In this document: piece by piece, positions 35,875 to 44,933 of the stretch
Layout: each line of letters starts with the position of its first letter
Position numbering within the stretch: position 1 is the first letter of the stretch
From: Streptomyces sp. NBC_01264
Lineage (GTDB): Bacteria; Actinomycetota; Actinomycetes; Streptomycetales; Streptomycetaceae
Assembly: GCF_026340675.1 (NCBI RefSeq)
Contig: NZ_JAPEOX010000001.1
Location: 2,914,001 to 2,978,000 of the forward strand
Direction: 5' to 3'
Length of the DNA stretch: 64,000 bases
Notes under the pieces: generated by a model
The model's database searches: none
The model's input: only the letters and a program-made list of their open reading frames with translations
Told to the model about the DNA's origin: nothing
Made by a program: the position numbers and the translations under genes

Positions 35875-36672
35875 ATGAGCGCACGCAACAGCCATGCGAA
35901 CAAGGCGGCGGCCCGCGAGAAGCTGCGCATAGAGCGCGAGCAGCAGGCCAAGAAGGCCAAGGTCCGCCGGCAGGTGTTCGTGGCGGGCGGCGTCGTGGCC
36001 GCCCTCGCCCTGGCCGGCGGCGTCGGTTACGCCGTCGTCCAGTCCAACAAGCCGGGCGCCTGGGAGAAGGCCGCCGACGCGCCCCTGGTCGCGCCGAAGA
36101 ACACCACGGGCGACAACGGCACGACGGTGGTCATCGGCAAGGCCGACGCCAAGAAGACCCTGGAGCTGTACGAGGACTCGCGCTGCCCGGTCTGCGCCAG
36201 CTTCGAACAGGCGGTCGGCCCGCAGCTCAAGAAGGACCTCGACGCCGGCAAGTACAAGATCCAGTACATCGGCGCCACCTTCCTGGACAAGGGCTTCCCC
36301 GGCAGCGGTTCGAAGAACGCCCTGAGCGCCCTGGGCGCGGCCCTCAACGTGAGCCCCGAGGCGTTCCTGGAGTACAAGACGGCCCTCTACTCCGCGGCGA
36401 ACCACCCGGAGGAGAAGGACGACAAGTTCGCCAAGGACGACTACCTGCTGACGGTCGCGGACCAGGTCCCGGCCCTCAAGGGGAACGCCGAGTTCAAGAA
36501 GGCGGTCGAGGACGGCACCTACGACCGGTGGGCGCTGGAGATGTCCAAGACCTTCGACAAGAGCGGGGTGACGGGCACGCCGACGCTGAAGATGGACGGC
36601 AAGAAGATCGACCCGCTGCCGCAGTCGCCCGAGCAGTTCACGACGGCGATCGACAAGGCCATCGCCGGCTGA
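35875..36672 (+). CDS. Membrane-anchored DsbA-like thioredoxin-fold protein (second paralogue)
   Basis: 265 residues. The charged N-terminal coil NKAAAREKLRIEREQQAKKA is followed by one helix (VFVAGGVVAALALAGGVGYAV) and an extracytoplasmic DsbA-like domain with CPVC in EDSRCPVCASFEQAVG and the cis-proline stretch GVTGTPTLKMDGK. It closely parallels the protein encoded at 5759-6805 but lacks the Ser/Pro tail. GGAGAG lies six bases upstream of the ATG. It probably acts in thiol-disulfide exchange on secreted proteins; neighbouring secreted products include PhoD and a Cys-containing metalloprotease. It is followed by a strong terminator. Confidence 0.87.
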   Translation: MSARNSHANKAAAREKLRIEREQQAKKAKVRRQVFVAGGVVAALALAGGVGYAVVQSNKPGAWEKAADAPLVAPKNTTGDNGTTVVIGKADAKKTLELYEDSRCPVCASFEQAVGPQLKKDLDAGKYKIQYIGATFLDKGFPGSGSKNALSALGAALNVSPEAFLEYKTALYSAANHPEEKDDKFAKDDYLLTVADQVPALKGNAEFKKAVEDGTYDRWALEMSKTFDKSGVTGTPTLKMDGKKIDPLPQSPEQFTTAIDKAIAG

Positions 36673-36695
36673 CCCCTCCTTATCGCAGCACCCCG

Positions 36696-36730
36696 ACGGA
36701 CGGGCGAACTCCCAGAGTTCGCCCGTCCGT
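36696..36730 (+). terminator. Rho-independent-like terminator after the DsbA-like gene
   Basis: Perfect 15-bp stem, ACGGACGGGCGAACT / AGTTCGCCCGTCCGT, with a CCCAG loop, followed by TTGCTTTC. Confidence 0.85.
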
Positions 36731-36782
36731 TGCTTTCACGGGTCTGGTCCGGAGCGGATACCCGTCGGTAATGTGATTGTCC

Positions 36783-38462
36783 GTGACCAGTCAACTCTCC
36801 CCCTCCGCCCCGGAATCGGCGACCGTGCCGACCCCCCGCCGCCGTACGGTCGTCCTGGCCGCGGCGGCCACGGCGGCACTCGTCCCGATCGCCGCGCTGG
36901 GCGCCGAAGCCGCCCACGCCGCCACCGGTGAAGACGTCCCCTCCTTCCTGCACGGCGTCGCCTCGGGCGACCCGCTCCCCGACGGGGTCCTGCTGTGGAC
37001 CCGCGTCACCCCGACCGCCGCGGCCGTACCGGGCTCCGGCGCGGGCCCGGCCGTCGCGGTGGGCTGGGAGGTCGCCGAGGACAAGGCCTTCTCCCGGATC
37101 GTCGCGAGCGGCACCGTCACCGCGAGCGCGGCCTCCGACCACACCGTCAAGGCCGACGTACGGGGCCTGCGGCCGCAGACGGCCTACTGGTACCGGTTCA
37201 CCGCCGGCACCACCGTCTCCCCGGCCGGGCGCACCCGTACCGCCCCCGCCACCACCACCGCGCCCGCCGGGGTGCGCTTCGGCGTGGTCTCCTGCGCCAA
37301 CTGGGAGGCCGGGTACTTCTCCGCGTACCGCCACCTGGCCGCGCGGGCCGATCTGGACGCCGTACTGCACCTGGGCGACTACATCTACGAGTACCGGAGC
37401 GGCGGCTACCCGGAGGCGAAGTACGTCGTACGGCAGCACGAGCCGCTGCACGAGATCCTCACCCTGGCCGACTACCGCACCCGGCACGGGAAGTACAAGA
37501 CCGACCCCGACCTCCAGGCCCTGCACCAGGCACACCCGGTCATCGCGATCTGGGACGACCACGAGATCGCCAACGACACCTGGTCCGGCGGCGCCGAGAA
37601 CCACGACCCCGCCACCGAGGGCTCCTTCGCGGCCCGCGCGGCCGCCGCCCGGCAGGCGTACTTCGAGTGGATGCCGGTCCGCACCTCCACCGAGGGCACC
37701 GTCTACCGCCGGCTGCGCTTCGGCACCCTCGCCGACCTGCACCTGCTGGACCTGCGCACCTTCCGCTCGCAGCAGGCGGGCGTCGGCAGCGGCGCGGTGG
37801 ACGACCCGGAGCGCAGCATCACCGGGCGCGCCCAGCTGGACTGGCTGAAGGCCGGACTGGCCGGCTCGCAGGCCACCTGGAAGCTGGTGGGCACCTCGGT
37901 GATGATCTCGCCGGTGGCCTTCGGCTCGCTTCCGGCGCACCTGCTGGGGCCCCTCACCGAACTGCTCGGCCTGCCCGCGGGCGGCCTCGCGGTCAACGTG
38001 GACCAGTGGGACGGGTACACGGACGACCGCCGGGAGCTGCTGGGGCACCTGACGGACCGTTCCGTCCGCAACACCGTCTTCCTGACCGGTGACATCCACA
38101 TGGCCTGGGCGAACGACGTCCCGGTGACGGCGGCCACCTACCCGTGGTCGCGGTCGGCGGGCGTGGAGTTCGTGGTGACGTCGGTGACCTCCGACAACAT
38201 CGACGACCTGCTGCACGTGCCGGCCGACACGGTCTCGCTGGTCGCGGAAACGGCCATCAAGGCCGCCAACCGGCACGTGAAGTGGCTGGACATGGACGCC
38301 CACGGCTACGGCGTGCTGGACGTGACGGCCGAGCGTTCCCAGATGGACTACTACGTGGTTTCGGACAAGCGGCGCCAGGACGCCACGACTGCCTGGGCAC
38401 GCTCGTACCGCACGCTGAACGGGACCCAGAAGGTCGAGCGGGCGGACCGGCCGGTGCGCTGA
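36783..38462 (+). CDS. phoD: PhoD-type alkaline phosphatase/phosphodiesterase, Tat-exported
   Basis: 559 residues. A twin-arginine signal ([19 protein letters not shown], ending near AHA-A) precedes a fibronectin-like N-terminal domain ([30 protein letters not shown]) and the metallophosphatase domain. Metal-site motifs: [40 protein letters not shown] and [14 protein letters not shown]. The family uses Ca/Fe to release phosphate from phosphomonoesters and diesters outside the cell and is normally PhoP-controlled; I see no clear PHO box here. The start is either TTG 36777 or GTG 36783; I use the latter. A terminator follows at 38487. Confidence 0.93.
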   Translation: MTSQLSPSAPESATVPTPRRRTVVLAAAATAALVPIAALGAEAAHAATGEDVPSFLHGVASGDPLPDGVLLWTRVTPTAAAVPGSGAGPAVAVGWEVAEDKAFSRIVASGTVTASAASDHTVKADVRGLRPQTAYWYRFTAGTTVSPAGRTRTAPATTTAPAGVRFGVVSCANWEAGYFSAYRHLAARADLDAVLHLGDYIYEYRSGGYPEAKYVVRQHEPLHEILTLADYRTRHGKYKTDPDLQALHQAHPVIAIWDDHEIANDTWSGGAENHDPATEGSFAARAAAARQAYFEWMPVRTSTEGTVYRRLRFGTLADLHLLDLRTFRSQQAGVGSGAVDDPERSITGRAQLDWLKAGLAGSQATWKLVGTSVMISPVAFGSLPAHLLGPLTELLGLPAGGLAVNVDQWDGYTDDRRELLGHLTDRSVRNTVFLTGDIHMAWANDVPVTAATYPWSRSAGVEFVVTSVTSDNIDDLLHVPADTVSLVAETAIKAANRHVKWLDMDAHGYGVLDVTAERSQMDYYVVSDKRRQDATTAWARSYRTLNGTQKVERADRPVR

Positions 38463-38486
38463 CATTCAGCCAGATTTACTGTGGGC

Positions 38487-38516
38487 AGGGGCGCTTGGCG
38501 TAGACCAGGCGCCCCT
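38487..38516 (+). terminator. Terminator hairpin after phoD
   Basis: 12-bp stem, AGGGGCGCTTGG / CCAGGCGCCCCT, with one G-U pair and a 6-base loop, followed by TCGTCAT. Confidence 0.75.
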
Positions 38517-38553
38517 TCGTCATCAGAAGCAACAAATCTTTTACGTAGAGCAC

Positions 38554-38584
38554 TTGACCCGTTTATGACATGCGCACGTAAGAT
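38554..38584 (+). promoter_or_regulatory. Candidate promoter of the metalloprotease gene
   Basis: TTGACC at 38554 and TAAGAT at 38579, separated by 19 bases, within an unusually AT-rich stretch 55-86 bases upstream of the start codon. The boxes fit the HrdB-type consensus, although the spacer is one or two bases long. Confidence 0.5.
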
Positions 38585-38639
38585 TCCCGCCAGCTGAGGA
38601 GATCCCTCCCGCTCAACCCCCCACTCGCGAGGAGCACAC

Positions 38640-39626
38640 GTGCGCGCTCTTGCCCGCATATCCCCCCTTCTTCGCCGCCGCCTGATGGGCGCCGCCGTAC
38701 TCACCGGCACCCTGGCCTTCACCCCGCTCGGCGCCCCCACCGTCGTGTCGGCCGCGCCCAAGACCGGAGCCGAGGTGTGTGCCGAGAGCGCCTCCGGCCC
38801 CGCCAACGCCCGTGTGGCGCGCCCCAAGGACCAGCACGCGGCCGAGCCCAACGAGGTCACCGAGGCGCAGGCCAAGGCCATGGACGCCGACCTCAAGGCG
38901 AAGCTGGACACGATCTCGAAGGAACACCGGAGCCTGCGCGCCGCCGAGGCGGCCACGAGCATCCCCGTGTACTTCCACGTCATCCACTCCGGCACCACCG
39001 GAAAGCTGACGGCCACCGACATCAGCAAGCAGCTGGCGGTCCTCAACGCGGCCTACGCCGGCCAGGGCACCGGAAACGTCGACAGCACCTACCAGTTCAC
39101 CCTGGCGGGCACCGACTACACGGACAACGCGAGCTGGTACAACCTGGCTTCCGGCTCCACGGCCGAGAAGAACATGAAGAACACCCTGCGCAAGGGCGGC
39201 GCGAACGCCCTCAACTTCTACACCGCCAACCTCTCCGGCGGGCTGCTGGGCTGGGCCACCTTCCCCAGCTCCTACGCCTCCCAGCCGAAGATGGACGGCG
39301 TCGTCGTCCTGGACACCTCGCTGCCGGGCGGCTCCGCCGCCAACTACAACGAGGGCGACACCGCGACCCACGAGGTCGGCCACTGGATGGGGCTCTACCA
39401 CACCTTCCAGGGCGGCTGTAACGGCTCGGGCGACTCCGTTTCGGACACCCCGGCCGAGAAGAGCGCGGCCTTCGAGTGCCCGACCGGACGGGACACCTGC
39501 ACCAGCAAGGCGGGCGTCGACCCGATCCACAACTTCATGGACTACACGTACGACTCGTGCATGTACCAGTTCACCGCCGGCCAGGTGGCCCGCATGAAGA
39601 GCATGTGGACGTCCTACCGCGGCTGA
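38640..39626 (+). CDS. Secreted zinc metalloprotease, M43 (pappalysin/ulilysin-like)
   Basis: 328 residues starting at a GTG with GAGGAG five bases upstream. A Sec-type signal peptide ([20 protein letters not shown] ... VVSAAP) is cut near residue 39. The catalytic domain has the zinc motif [14 protein letters not shown] (HExxHxxGxxH) at about residues 244-257. Further on are a disulfide-rich segment ([24 protein letters not shown]) and the Met-turn [20 protein letters not shown], as in pappalysin-type M43 enzymes. The acidic/Lys stretch between the signal and the domain is a probable propeptide. It is probably exported and activated outside the cell. It has its own promoter and terminator. 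Confidence 0.92.
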   Translation: MRALARISPLLRRRLMGAAVLTGTLAFTPLGAPTVVSAAPKTGAEVCAESASGPANARVARPKDQHAAEPNEVTEAQAKAMDADLKAKLDTISKEHRSLRAAEAATSIPVYFHVIHSGTTGKLTATDISKQLAVLNAAYAGQGTGNVDSTYQFTLAGTDYTDNASWYNLASGSTAEKNMKNTLRKGGANALNFYTANLSGGLLGWATFPSSYASQPKMDGVVVLDTSLPGGSAANYNEGDTATHEVGHWMGLYHTFQGGCNGSGDSVSDTPAEKSAAFECPTGRDTCTSKAGVDPIHNFMDYTYDSCMYQFTAGQVARMKSMWTSYRG

Positions 39627-39654
39627 GGCCCCGGCACTCCGACGCACCCATGAC

Positions 39655-39682
39655 GAAGGGGCCCCGCGAGCGGGGCCCCTTC
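39655..39682. terminator. Terminator between convergent metalloprotease and hydrolase genes
   Basis: Perfect 12-bp stem, GAAGGGGCCCCG / CGGGGCCCCTTC, with a CGAG loop. Confidence 0.85.
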
Positions 39683-39720
39683 CTCGCGTCTTCTTCGCGT
39701 CCGCTTCCCAGCGTCCGCGC

Positions 39721-40290
39721 CTAGAGCCCGTCGAGGAAGGCGAGGGCGACCGCCCAGGCCTGCTCCGCGGCCTCGGCGTCGTAGTCGTCCAGCCCCGGGT
39801 CGGTGAACAGGTGCCCGGCCCCCGGATAGCCGTGGACCTCCACGTCGGCCCCGGCCTTGCGCATCCGCAGGTACCAGGCCGTCAGCCAGTCGTGCGGCTC
39901 GAAGGGGTCCGGGTCGGCGATGTGCAGCTGCACCGGCAGCTCGTCGACGTAGACGCCCTCCTCCAGGTCGGCCGTCCCGTGCAGGAGCAGCAGCCCGCGC
40001 GTCTTCTCGTCGGCGAGCGCCAGGTGCTGGGCGATCGAGCCGCCGAAGGAGAAGCCGGCGTAGACCAGGCCCTGGTCGGAGTAGGGAGCGGCGGCCAGGA
40101 CCGCCCGCTTGAGCAGCTCGTCACGGCCGATCTCGTCCCGGTGGGCCATGCCCTCCTCGACGGTCTCGAAGGTGCGCCCCTCGAAGAGGTCCGGCACCTG
40201 GACCTGGTGCCCGGCCGCGCGCAGCCGGTCGGCCGCCTCCCGCACGGCGGGCCGCAGCCCGTAGGTCGAATGGAAAAGCACGATGTTCAT
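39721..40290 (-). CDS. Dienelactone hydrolase family protein
   Basis: 189-residue alpha/beta-hydrolase. The nucleophile elbow is VYAGFSFGGSIAQHLA, with Ser where classic dienelactone hydrolase has Cys. The acid region is LPVQLHIADPDPFEP and the catalytic His is in HGYPGAGHLFTDPGLDDYD. The N-terminus IVLFHSTYGLRPAVREAADR fits the family. ATG at 40290. Probable cytosolic esterase or lactonase of unknown substrate. It is divergent from the MscS gene. Confidence 0.87.
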   Translation of the reverse strand: MNIVLFHSTYGLRPAVREAADRLRAAGHQVQVPDLFEGRTFETVEEGMAHRDEIGRDELLKRAVLAAAPYSDQGLVYAGFSFGGSIAQHLALADEKTRGLLLLHGTADLEEGVYVDELPVQLHIADPDPFEPHDWLTAWYLRMRKAGADVEVHGYPGAGHLFTDPGLDDYDAEAAEQAWAVALAFLDGL

Positions 40291-40340
40291 GCCCCCATCG
40301 TGCCAGTTGCGAGCGACCCCCTCCGGTTACGTTGGCCTGC

Positions 40341-41369
40341 ATGGACACGGACTCCTTCCTGCGCCCGATCGCGGCCGTCGCCGGCACCCTGGCCGTCACC
40401 CTGCTCGCGGGCTGGCTCCTGGACCTGCTGCTGCGCCGCGCCGACGCCCGGCACAGCGAGACCCCGCTGTGGGGGCTGCTGCGCCGCTGCCGCCCGCCGT
40501 TCCTGGTGGTCCTGGCCGCCTCCCTGCTCCAGGCGGTGCGCCGGCGCGCGGACGGCCCCGGGCACGTGCTGACCCTGGTCCTGATCGCGGCGGCCGCGTG
40601 GCTGCTGATCCGCATCACGACGGCGATCGTGGACTCCACGTACGCCCGCTACGCGGCCGACGCCTCCGACCAGGCACGGGTCCGCAGGGTCCGCACGCAG
40701 GTCACCCTCATCCAGCGGGTGGTCACGGCGGTGGTGATCGTGGTGGCCCTCGGCGCGATGCTCCTGACGTTCCCCGAGATGCGGACGGTCGGCGCCTCGA
40801 TGCTGGCCTCGGCGGGCGTGCTCGGCATCGTGGCGGGCATCGCGGCGCAGGCCGCCCTCGGCAACCTCTTCGCCGGACTCCAGATCGCCTTCGGCGACAC
40901 CGTCCGGATCGGGGACACGGTGGTCGTGGACAAGGAGTGGGGCACGGTGGAGGAGATCACCCTCACCTTCCTCACGGTCCGCACCTGGGACGAGCGCCGG
41001 ATCACGATGCCGGTCTCGTACTTCACGAGCAAGCCCTACGAGAACTGGTCGCGCGGTGGCGCGCAGATGACGGGCACCGTGTTCTGGCACCTGGACCACA
41101 GCGCTCCGGTGGACCTGATGCGCGAGGAACTCCAGCGGATCCTCAAGACCATCCCGGAATGGGACGGCCGCACCGGCACCCTGGCCGTCACCGACACCAC
41201 CCCGCACACCATCCAGGTCCGCGCGGTGGTCACGGCGAAGGACGGCGACGCCGTCTGGACCGTCCGCTGCGCGGTCCGAGAACGCCTCATCACCTGGCTG
41301 ACCACCCACCACCCGTACGCCCTCCCCCACATCGCCACGACGCAGGCGACGCCCCCACCGGGCCCGTAA
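40341..41369 (+). CDS. Small-conductance mechanosensitive channel (MscS family)
   Basis: 342 residues. Helices are at LAVTLLAGWLLDLLL, FLVVLAASLLQAV, LTLVLIAAAAWLLIRI and VVTAVVIVVALGAMLLTF. The pore-lining TM3 is SAGVLGIVAGIAAQAALGNL. The beta-domain follows (FGDTVRIGDTVVVDKEWGTV, NWSRGGAQMTG) and then the C-terminal alpha/beta domain. The ATG at 40341 is used; a TTG nine bases earlier is less likely. It releases solutes on hypo-osmotic shock. It ends before a composite repeat. Confidence 0.93.
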   Translation: MDTDSFLRPIAAVAGTLAVTLLAGWLLDLLLRRADARHSETPLWGLLRRCRPPFLVVLAASLLQAVRRRADGPGHVLTLVLIAAAAWLLIRITTAIVDSTYARYAADASDQARVRRVRTQVTLIQRVVTAVVIVVALGAMLLTFPEMRTVGASMLASAGVLGIVAGIAAQAALGNLFAGLQIAFGDTVRIGDTVVVDKEWGTVEEITLTFLTVRTWDERRITMPVSYFTSKPYENWSRGGAQMTGTVFWHLDHSAPVDLMREELQRILKTIPEWDGRTGTLAVTDTTPHTIQVRAVVTAKDGDAVWTVRCAVRERLITWLTTHHPYALPHIATTQATPPPGP

Positions 41370-41392
41370 CCGCCGGGGTTTGGTCTTTTCAA

Positions 41393-41548
41393 CCGTCCGG
41401 CGTTTGAGGGCCGGGGTCTGGGCGGAGCCCGGGGCTTTCAGCCGTCCGGCGTTTGAGAACCGGGGTCTGGGGCGGAGTCCCAGAAGGGGTCCGGGCGCAG
41501 CCCGGGGAACGGGCGAAGGGCGGGTAGGGGACCTCTCCCCGCAGGGCA
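41393..41548. repeat. Composite repeat, copy C (decayed, half-elements in tandem)
   Basis: Between the convergent MscS and sensor kinase genes. CCGTCCGGCGTTTGAG occurs at 41393 and again at 41442, a 49-base period. Each copy is followed by a CGGGGTCTGGG(G)CGGAG stem. The left half of the hairpin (CTCAAACGCC) is missing. The 28-base core GGGAACGGGCGAAGGGCGGG... is intact at 41505-41532, followed by CCCCGCAGGGC. Confidence 0.88.
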
Positions 41549-41574
41549 CGCCCCGCACAGACATGCGCCCTCCC

Positions 41575-42975
41575 TCAGCCCGGAGCGGCGAAGGTCAGCC
41601 GGAACAGCGCGCCCCCGCCGGGGGCGGCTTCGGCCACCAGCTCCGCCTCGTGCGCCCGCGCGATCTGCCGGGCCATCGCCAACCCCAGCCCCGACCCCGG
41701 CAGGGCCCGCGCCGCCCCGGCCCGGTAGAACCGGTCGAAGACGTACGGCAGATCCCCTTCCGAGATCCCCGGCCCGTGATCCCGTACGGTCACCTCCACA
41801 CCCCCGCCCCGCACCACAAGACCGACCTCCACCTCCGCCCCCACCGGGCTGAACTTCGCCGCGTTGTCGAGCAGGTTCCCCAGCAGCCGGCTGAGCCGAG
41901 CCGGCACCCCCGCCACCACCACGGCCTCCTCCCGGGACGGCCCCCGCACGCGGAACCCCACCCCCGGCCAGTGCGCCCGCGCGGCCCCCACGCAGTACTC
42001 CACCAGCGGAGCCAGCCGCACCTGTTCCACCAGCAGCTGCGGCTCCTCGTCGCGGGCCAGCTCGATCAGGTCGTTGACCAGCCCCGTCACCTCCCGCAGC
42101 TGCCTGCCGAGCGCCAGCGAGGCCCGTTCCCGCTGCTCCCCCGTCAGCCGGTCACCCCGTGCGAGCAGTTCCGCGTTGGTGCGCAGCGCCGTCAGCGGGG
42201 TCCGCAGCTCGTGCGAGGCGTCCGCGACGAGCCGCCGCTGCGCGGTGACGGACTGCTCCAGCTCCCCGAGCATGGTGTTGAAGCTCCCGGCCAGCCGGGT
42301 GATCTCGTCCTCGCGGCCGCGCCCGGGAGCCGGCAGTTCGATCCGGTGTCTCGGATCCCTGGTGGCGGCGATCCGCTCGGCGGTGGCGGTGAGCCGGGTG
42401 ACGGGTGCCAGCCCGGTCCGCGCGACCCAGTACCCGAGCAGCGCCGCGAGCAGCACCCCGGCCGCCGCCGTCAGCGCCAGCCACCACGCGGCCTGCTCGA
42501 TGCCGTCCTCCACGGTGTCCGCCCGCAACGCCACCTGGAGCGCCCGCCCCTTGCCGTAGTCGGTGGTGAGCATCCGCGCCGGATGCCCGGCGTGCACGAT
42601 GGCGGTGTAGTACGGGGCCCGCGTGCCCGCCGCCACGGCCCGCGCGGCCGGAGTCACCGGCAGCAGGTACGGCGCCTTGGGGTCCCGCGCCGGATCCGCC
42701 GGCACCACCTCCGCGCAGGCGGGCGCCGCCCGGAACCGGCATTCCCCGGACAGGGTTCCCGGCCCGGAGTCCAGGTTGCGCTGGGCGGCGAGGCGGGCGG
42801 ACTGGGTCAGGCTGAGCTCGAGCTGCTGGTACAGCGCCCCGCGCACGACCAGGAAGGCCGCCGCGCACACGCCGAGGGCCACGAAGGCCACCGCGGCCGT
42901 GACGGCGAGCGCCAGCCGGGTCCGCAGCGGCCGCCTGCGCCGCCACCGCGCGCCGAGCCCGCGTCGCCGGCTCAC
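41575..42975 (-). CDS. Two-component sensor histidine kinase
   Basis: 466 residues. TM1 is LRTRLALAVTAAVAFVALGV; an extracellular sensor domain of about 120 residues follows, containing CRFRAAPACAEVVPADPA (a possible disulfide). TM2 is WWLALTAAAGVLLAALLGYW, then a HAMP domain (TGLAPVTRLTATAERIA). H-box: VADASHELRTPLTALRTNAE. N-box: RLLGNLLDNAAKFSPVGAEV. G1: VRDHGPGISEGDLPYVFDRF. G2: PGSGLGLAMARQIA. The GTG at 42975 overlaps the response-regulator stop by four bases. It probably senses an envelope signal, given the divergent cell-wall-type cassette. Confidence 0.93.
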   Translation of the reverse strand: MSRRRGLGARWRRRRPLRTRLALAVTAAVAFVALGVCAAAFLVVRGALYQQLELSLTQSARLAAQRNLDSGPGTLSGECRFRAAPACAEVVPADPARDPKAPYLLPVTPAARAVAAGTRAPYYTAIVHAGHPARMLTTDYGKGRALQVALRADTVEDGIEQAAWWLALTAAAGVLLAALLGYWVARTGLAPVTRLTATAERIAATRDPRHRIELPAPGRGREDEITRLAGSFNTMLGELEQSVTAQRRLVADASHELRTPLTALRTNAELLARGDRLTGEQRERASLALGRQLREVTGLVNDLIELARDEEPQLLVEQVRLAPLVEYCVGAARAHWPGVGFRVRGPSREEAVVVAGVPARLSRLLGNLLDNAAKFSPVGAEVEVGLVVRGGGVEVTVRDHGPGISEGDLPYVFDRFYRAGAARALPGSGLGLAMARQIARAHEAELVAEAAPGGGALFRLTFAAPG

Positions 42976-43658
42976 GCGGCGTCCAGCCGGTAGCCGACCC
43001 CGTGCACGGTGTGCACCAGCCGGGGCTCGCCGCCCGCCTCCAGCTTGCGGCGCAGGTAGCCGACGTAGACGGCCAGGGAGTTGGAGTCCGGGCCGAAGTC
43101 CCGGCCCCAGACCAGTTCGAGGACCAGCTCGCGCGGCAGCACCTGCCCGGGGTGGCGCAGCAGCAGTTCGAGGAGCGCCGACTCGGTGCGGCTGAACTCC
43201 AGCGCCCGCTCGCCGCGCCGCCCGGTACGGGTGGCGGGGTCGAGGACGAGGTCCCCGTACGCGAGCACCTGCGCGCCCCCGGCCGGATCGTCGGGGGCGG
43301 CCCGCCGCAGGAGGGCCCGTACCCGGGCCACGAGCTCGTCGAGCGCGAACGGTTTGACCAGGTAGTCGTCGGCGCCCGCCTCCAGCCCGTCGACGCGGTC
43401 GCTCACCGCGTCCAGGGCCGTGAGGACGAGGACGGGCGTACGGTCGCCCACCGCGCGCAGCTGCCGGCAGACGGCGAGCCCGTCCAGCACCGGCATCATC
43501 ACGTCGAGGACCACCGCGTCCGGCTGCCAGAGGGCCACCTCGGACAGCGCGGCCAGCCCGTCGGCCGCGCCGCGCACCTCGTACCCCTCGACGGCGAGGC
43601 CGTCCTCGACGGCGGCCCGCACCTCGGGCTCGTCGTCCACCACCAGAATCCGCTGCAT
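42972..43658 (-). CDS. OmpR-family response regulator
   Basis: 228 residues. Receiver domain: MQRILVVDDEPEVRAAVEDG with the acidic pocket; DAVVLDVMMPVLDGLAV with the phospho-acceptor Asp; and DDYLVKPFALDELVARVRAL with the conserved Lys. C-terminal winged helix: LEFSRTESALLELLLRHPGQ and GYLRRKLEAGGEPRLVHTVH. The ATG at 43658 starts the canonical domain. It is divergently transcribed from the MurG-like gene across a 72-base gap holding direct repeats that look like an OmpR-type site, so it may control itself and the cassette. Confidence 0.95.
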   Translation of the reverse strand: MQRILVVDDEPEVRAAVEDGLAVEGYEVRGAADGLAALSEVALWQPDAVVLDVMMPVLDGLAVCRQLRAVGDRTPVLVLTALDAVSDRVDGLEAGADDYLVKPFALDELVARVRALLRRAAPDDPAGGAQVLAYGDLVLDPATRTGRRGERALEFSRTESALLELLLRHPGQVLPRELVLELVWGRDFGPDSNSLAVYVGYLRRKLEAGGEPRLVHTVHGVGYRLDAA

Positions 43659-43676
43659 GCGGCAAAGCCTCCCAAA

Positions 43677-43708
43677 TACTCCGGGAGTACCTCTTAGAAC
43701 CTTCTTAG
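43677..43708. promoter_or_regulatory. Candidate response-regulator operator in the divergent region
   Basis: CTTAG occurs at 43693 and 43704, exactly 11 bp apart (CTTAGAACCTTCTTAG), the spacing used by OmpR/PhoP-type regulators. Immediately before is a palindrome, TACTCC-G-GGAGTA (43677-43689). Both lie in the 72-base gap between the response regulator and MurG-like genes. Confidence 0.5.
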
Positions 43709-43730
43709 GGCGCACCGGAAGTCTGCGTCC

Positions 43731-44933
43731 ATGACCTCCTCACCCTCCCCCTCACTCTCACGCTGGCCGCTCTCCGTCGTGATCGGCGCGGGCGGAACCG
43801 GCGGCCACATCTATCCGGGCCTCGCCCTGGCGGAGGCGCTGCGCGCCGCCGTCCCGGACGCGACGATCTCGTTCATCGGCACCGAACGCGGGCTGGAGAC
43901 CGAGCTGATCCCGGCCGCCGGCTACCGCCTGCACACCGTGGACATGATCCCCTTCGACCCGGCCCTGGGCGCCAAGCGCTACCTCCTCCCGGCGGCGCTG
44001 CTGCGCTCGGCCGGGCAGGCGCGGGCCGTGATCCGGGCGCAGGGCGCGCACGTGGCCGTCGGCATGGGCGGCTATCCGAGCGCGCCCGCCGTGCTCGGGG
44101 CCCGGCTGGCCGGACTGCCGGCGGTGATCCACGAGTCCAACGCGGTACCGGGCCGGGCCAACCAGTTCGCGGCCCGCCTCACCCCGCACATGGCGGTGGC
44201 CTTCGACCGCAGCCGGGAGCACCTGGCGGGCGGGGCGCGGGCGCTGACCACCGGAATGCCCATCTCCGCCGCGCTGTCGGGCCTCGCCGAGCTGCCCCGC
44301 CCCGAGCGGGCCGCCCTGCGCGCGCGGGCCCGGCGGGAGCTGGGGGTGCCGGACGGGCGGCGGCTCGTGGTGTTCAACGGCGGCAGCCTGGGCGCCGTAC
44401 GCCTGACCACGGCGGCGGCCGGGCTGGCGGCCGCCTGGCAGGCGCGGGAGGACGTGCAGCTGCTGATCAAGACGGGGCCGGCGGCGCTCGCGGACACCGT
44501 GGCCGGGCTGTCCGCCTCGGGCGGGCGGCGGATCGCACAGGCCGTGCCCTACCTGGACCGGATGGACCTGGTCTACGCGGCCGCCGACCTGGTGGTGTGC
44601 CGGGCGGGCTCGGCGACGGTGGCGGAGCTCGCCGCGACCGGGGTCCCCGCGGTCCTGGTCCCCTACCCGTACGCCCCGGGCGACCACCAGACGCACAACG
44701 CCCGGGTGCTGTCCGACGCGGGCGCCGGCCTGCTGCTGGCGGACGCCGAGGCCACGGCCGGCCGCCTCGCGGAACTGCTCGCCCCGCTGCTGGCCGACCC
44801 GGCCCGGCTGGCGGCGATGGCCGGCGCGGCCGACCCGGGCCCGCACGCGCGGGCCGCCGAACTGCTGGCCTCGCAGGTCCTGCGGGTCGCCGGCTTCCCC
44901 TCCTACTCCCCCACTCCCCTGGAGCTCGTATGA
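43731..44933 (+). CDS. MurG-like GT28 glycosyltransferase (second copy)
   Basis: 400 residues with the complete GT-B/GT28 layout: N-terminal [57 protein letters not shown] and AVIHESNAVPGRANQ. The C-terminal donor site is VFNGGSLGAVRLTTAAAGLA, VPYLDRMDLVYAAADLVVCR, AGSATVAELAATGVPAVLVP and DHQTHNARVLSDAGAGLLL. Key motifs of MurG are kept, so it is probably active. However, the true division-cluster murG lies at 61257-62351 and differs throughout. It overlaps the next gene by four bases. It likely transfers a sugar from a nucleotide donor onto a lipid-linked acceptor; acceptor and sugar are unknown. Confidence 0.88.
   Translation: MTSSPSPSLSRWPLSVVIGAGGTGGHIYPGLALAEALRAAVPDATISFIGTERGLETELIPAAGYRLHTVDMIPFDPALGAKRYLLPAALLRSAGQARAVIRAQGAHVAVGMGGYPSAPAVLGARLAGLPAVIHESNAVPGRANQFAARLTPHMAVAFDRSREHLAGGARALTTGMPISAALSGLAELPRPERAALRARARRELGVPDGRRLVVFNGGSLGAVRLTTAAAGLAAAWQAREDVQLLIKTGPAALADTVAGLSASGGRRIAQAVPYLDRMDLVYAAADLVVCRAGSATVAELAATGVPAVLVPYPYAPGDHQTHNARVLSDAGAGLLLADAEATAGRLAELLAPLLADPARLAAMAGAADPGPHARAAELLASQVLRVAGFPSYSPTPLELV

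Noticed and set aside
41575..43665. A single 696-codon fusion of response regulator and kinase
   Set aside because: The upstream part of that frame is out of frame with the real receiver domain. The regulator (42972-43658) and kinase (start 42975) are separate, overlapping genes.
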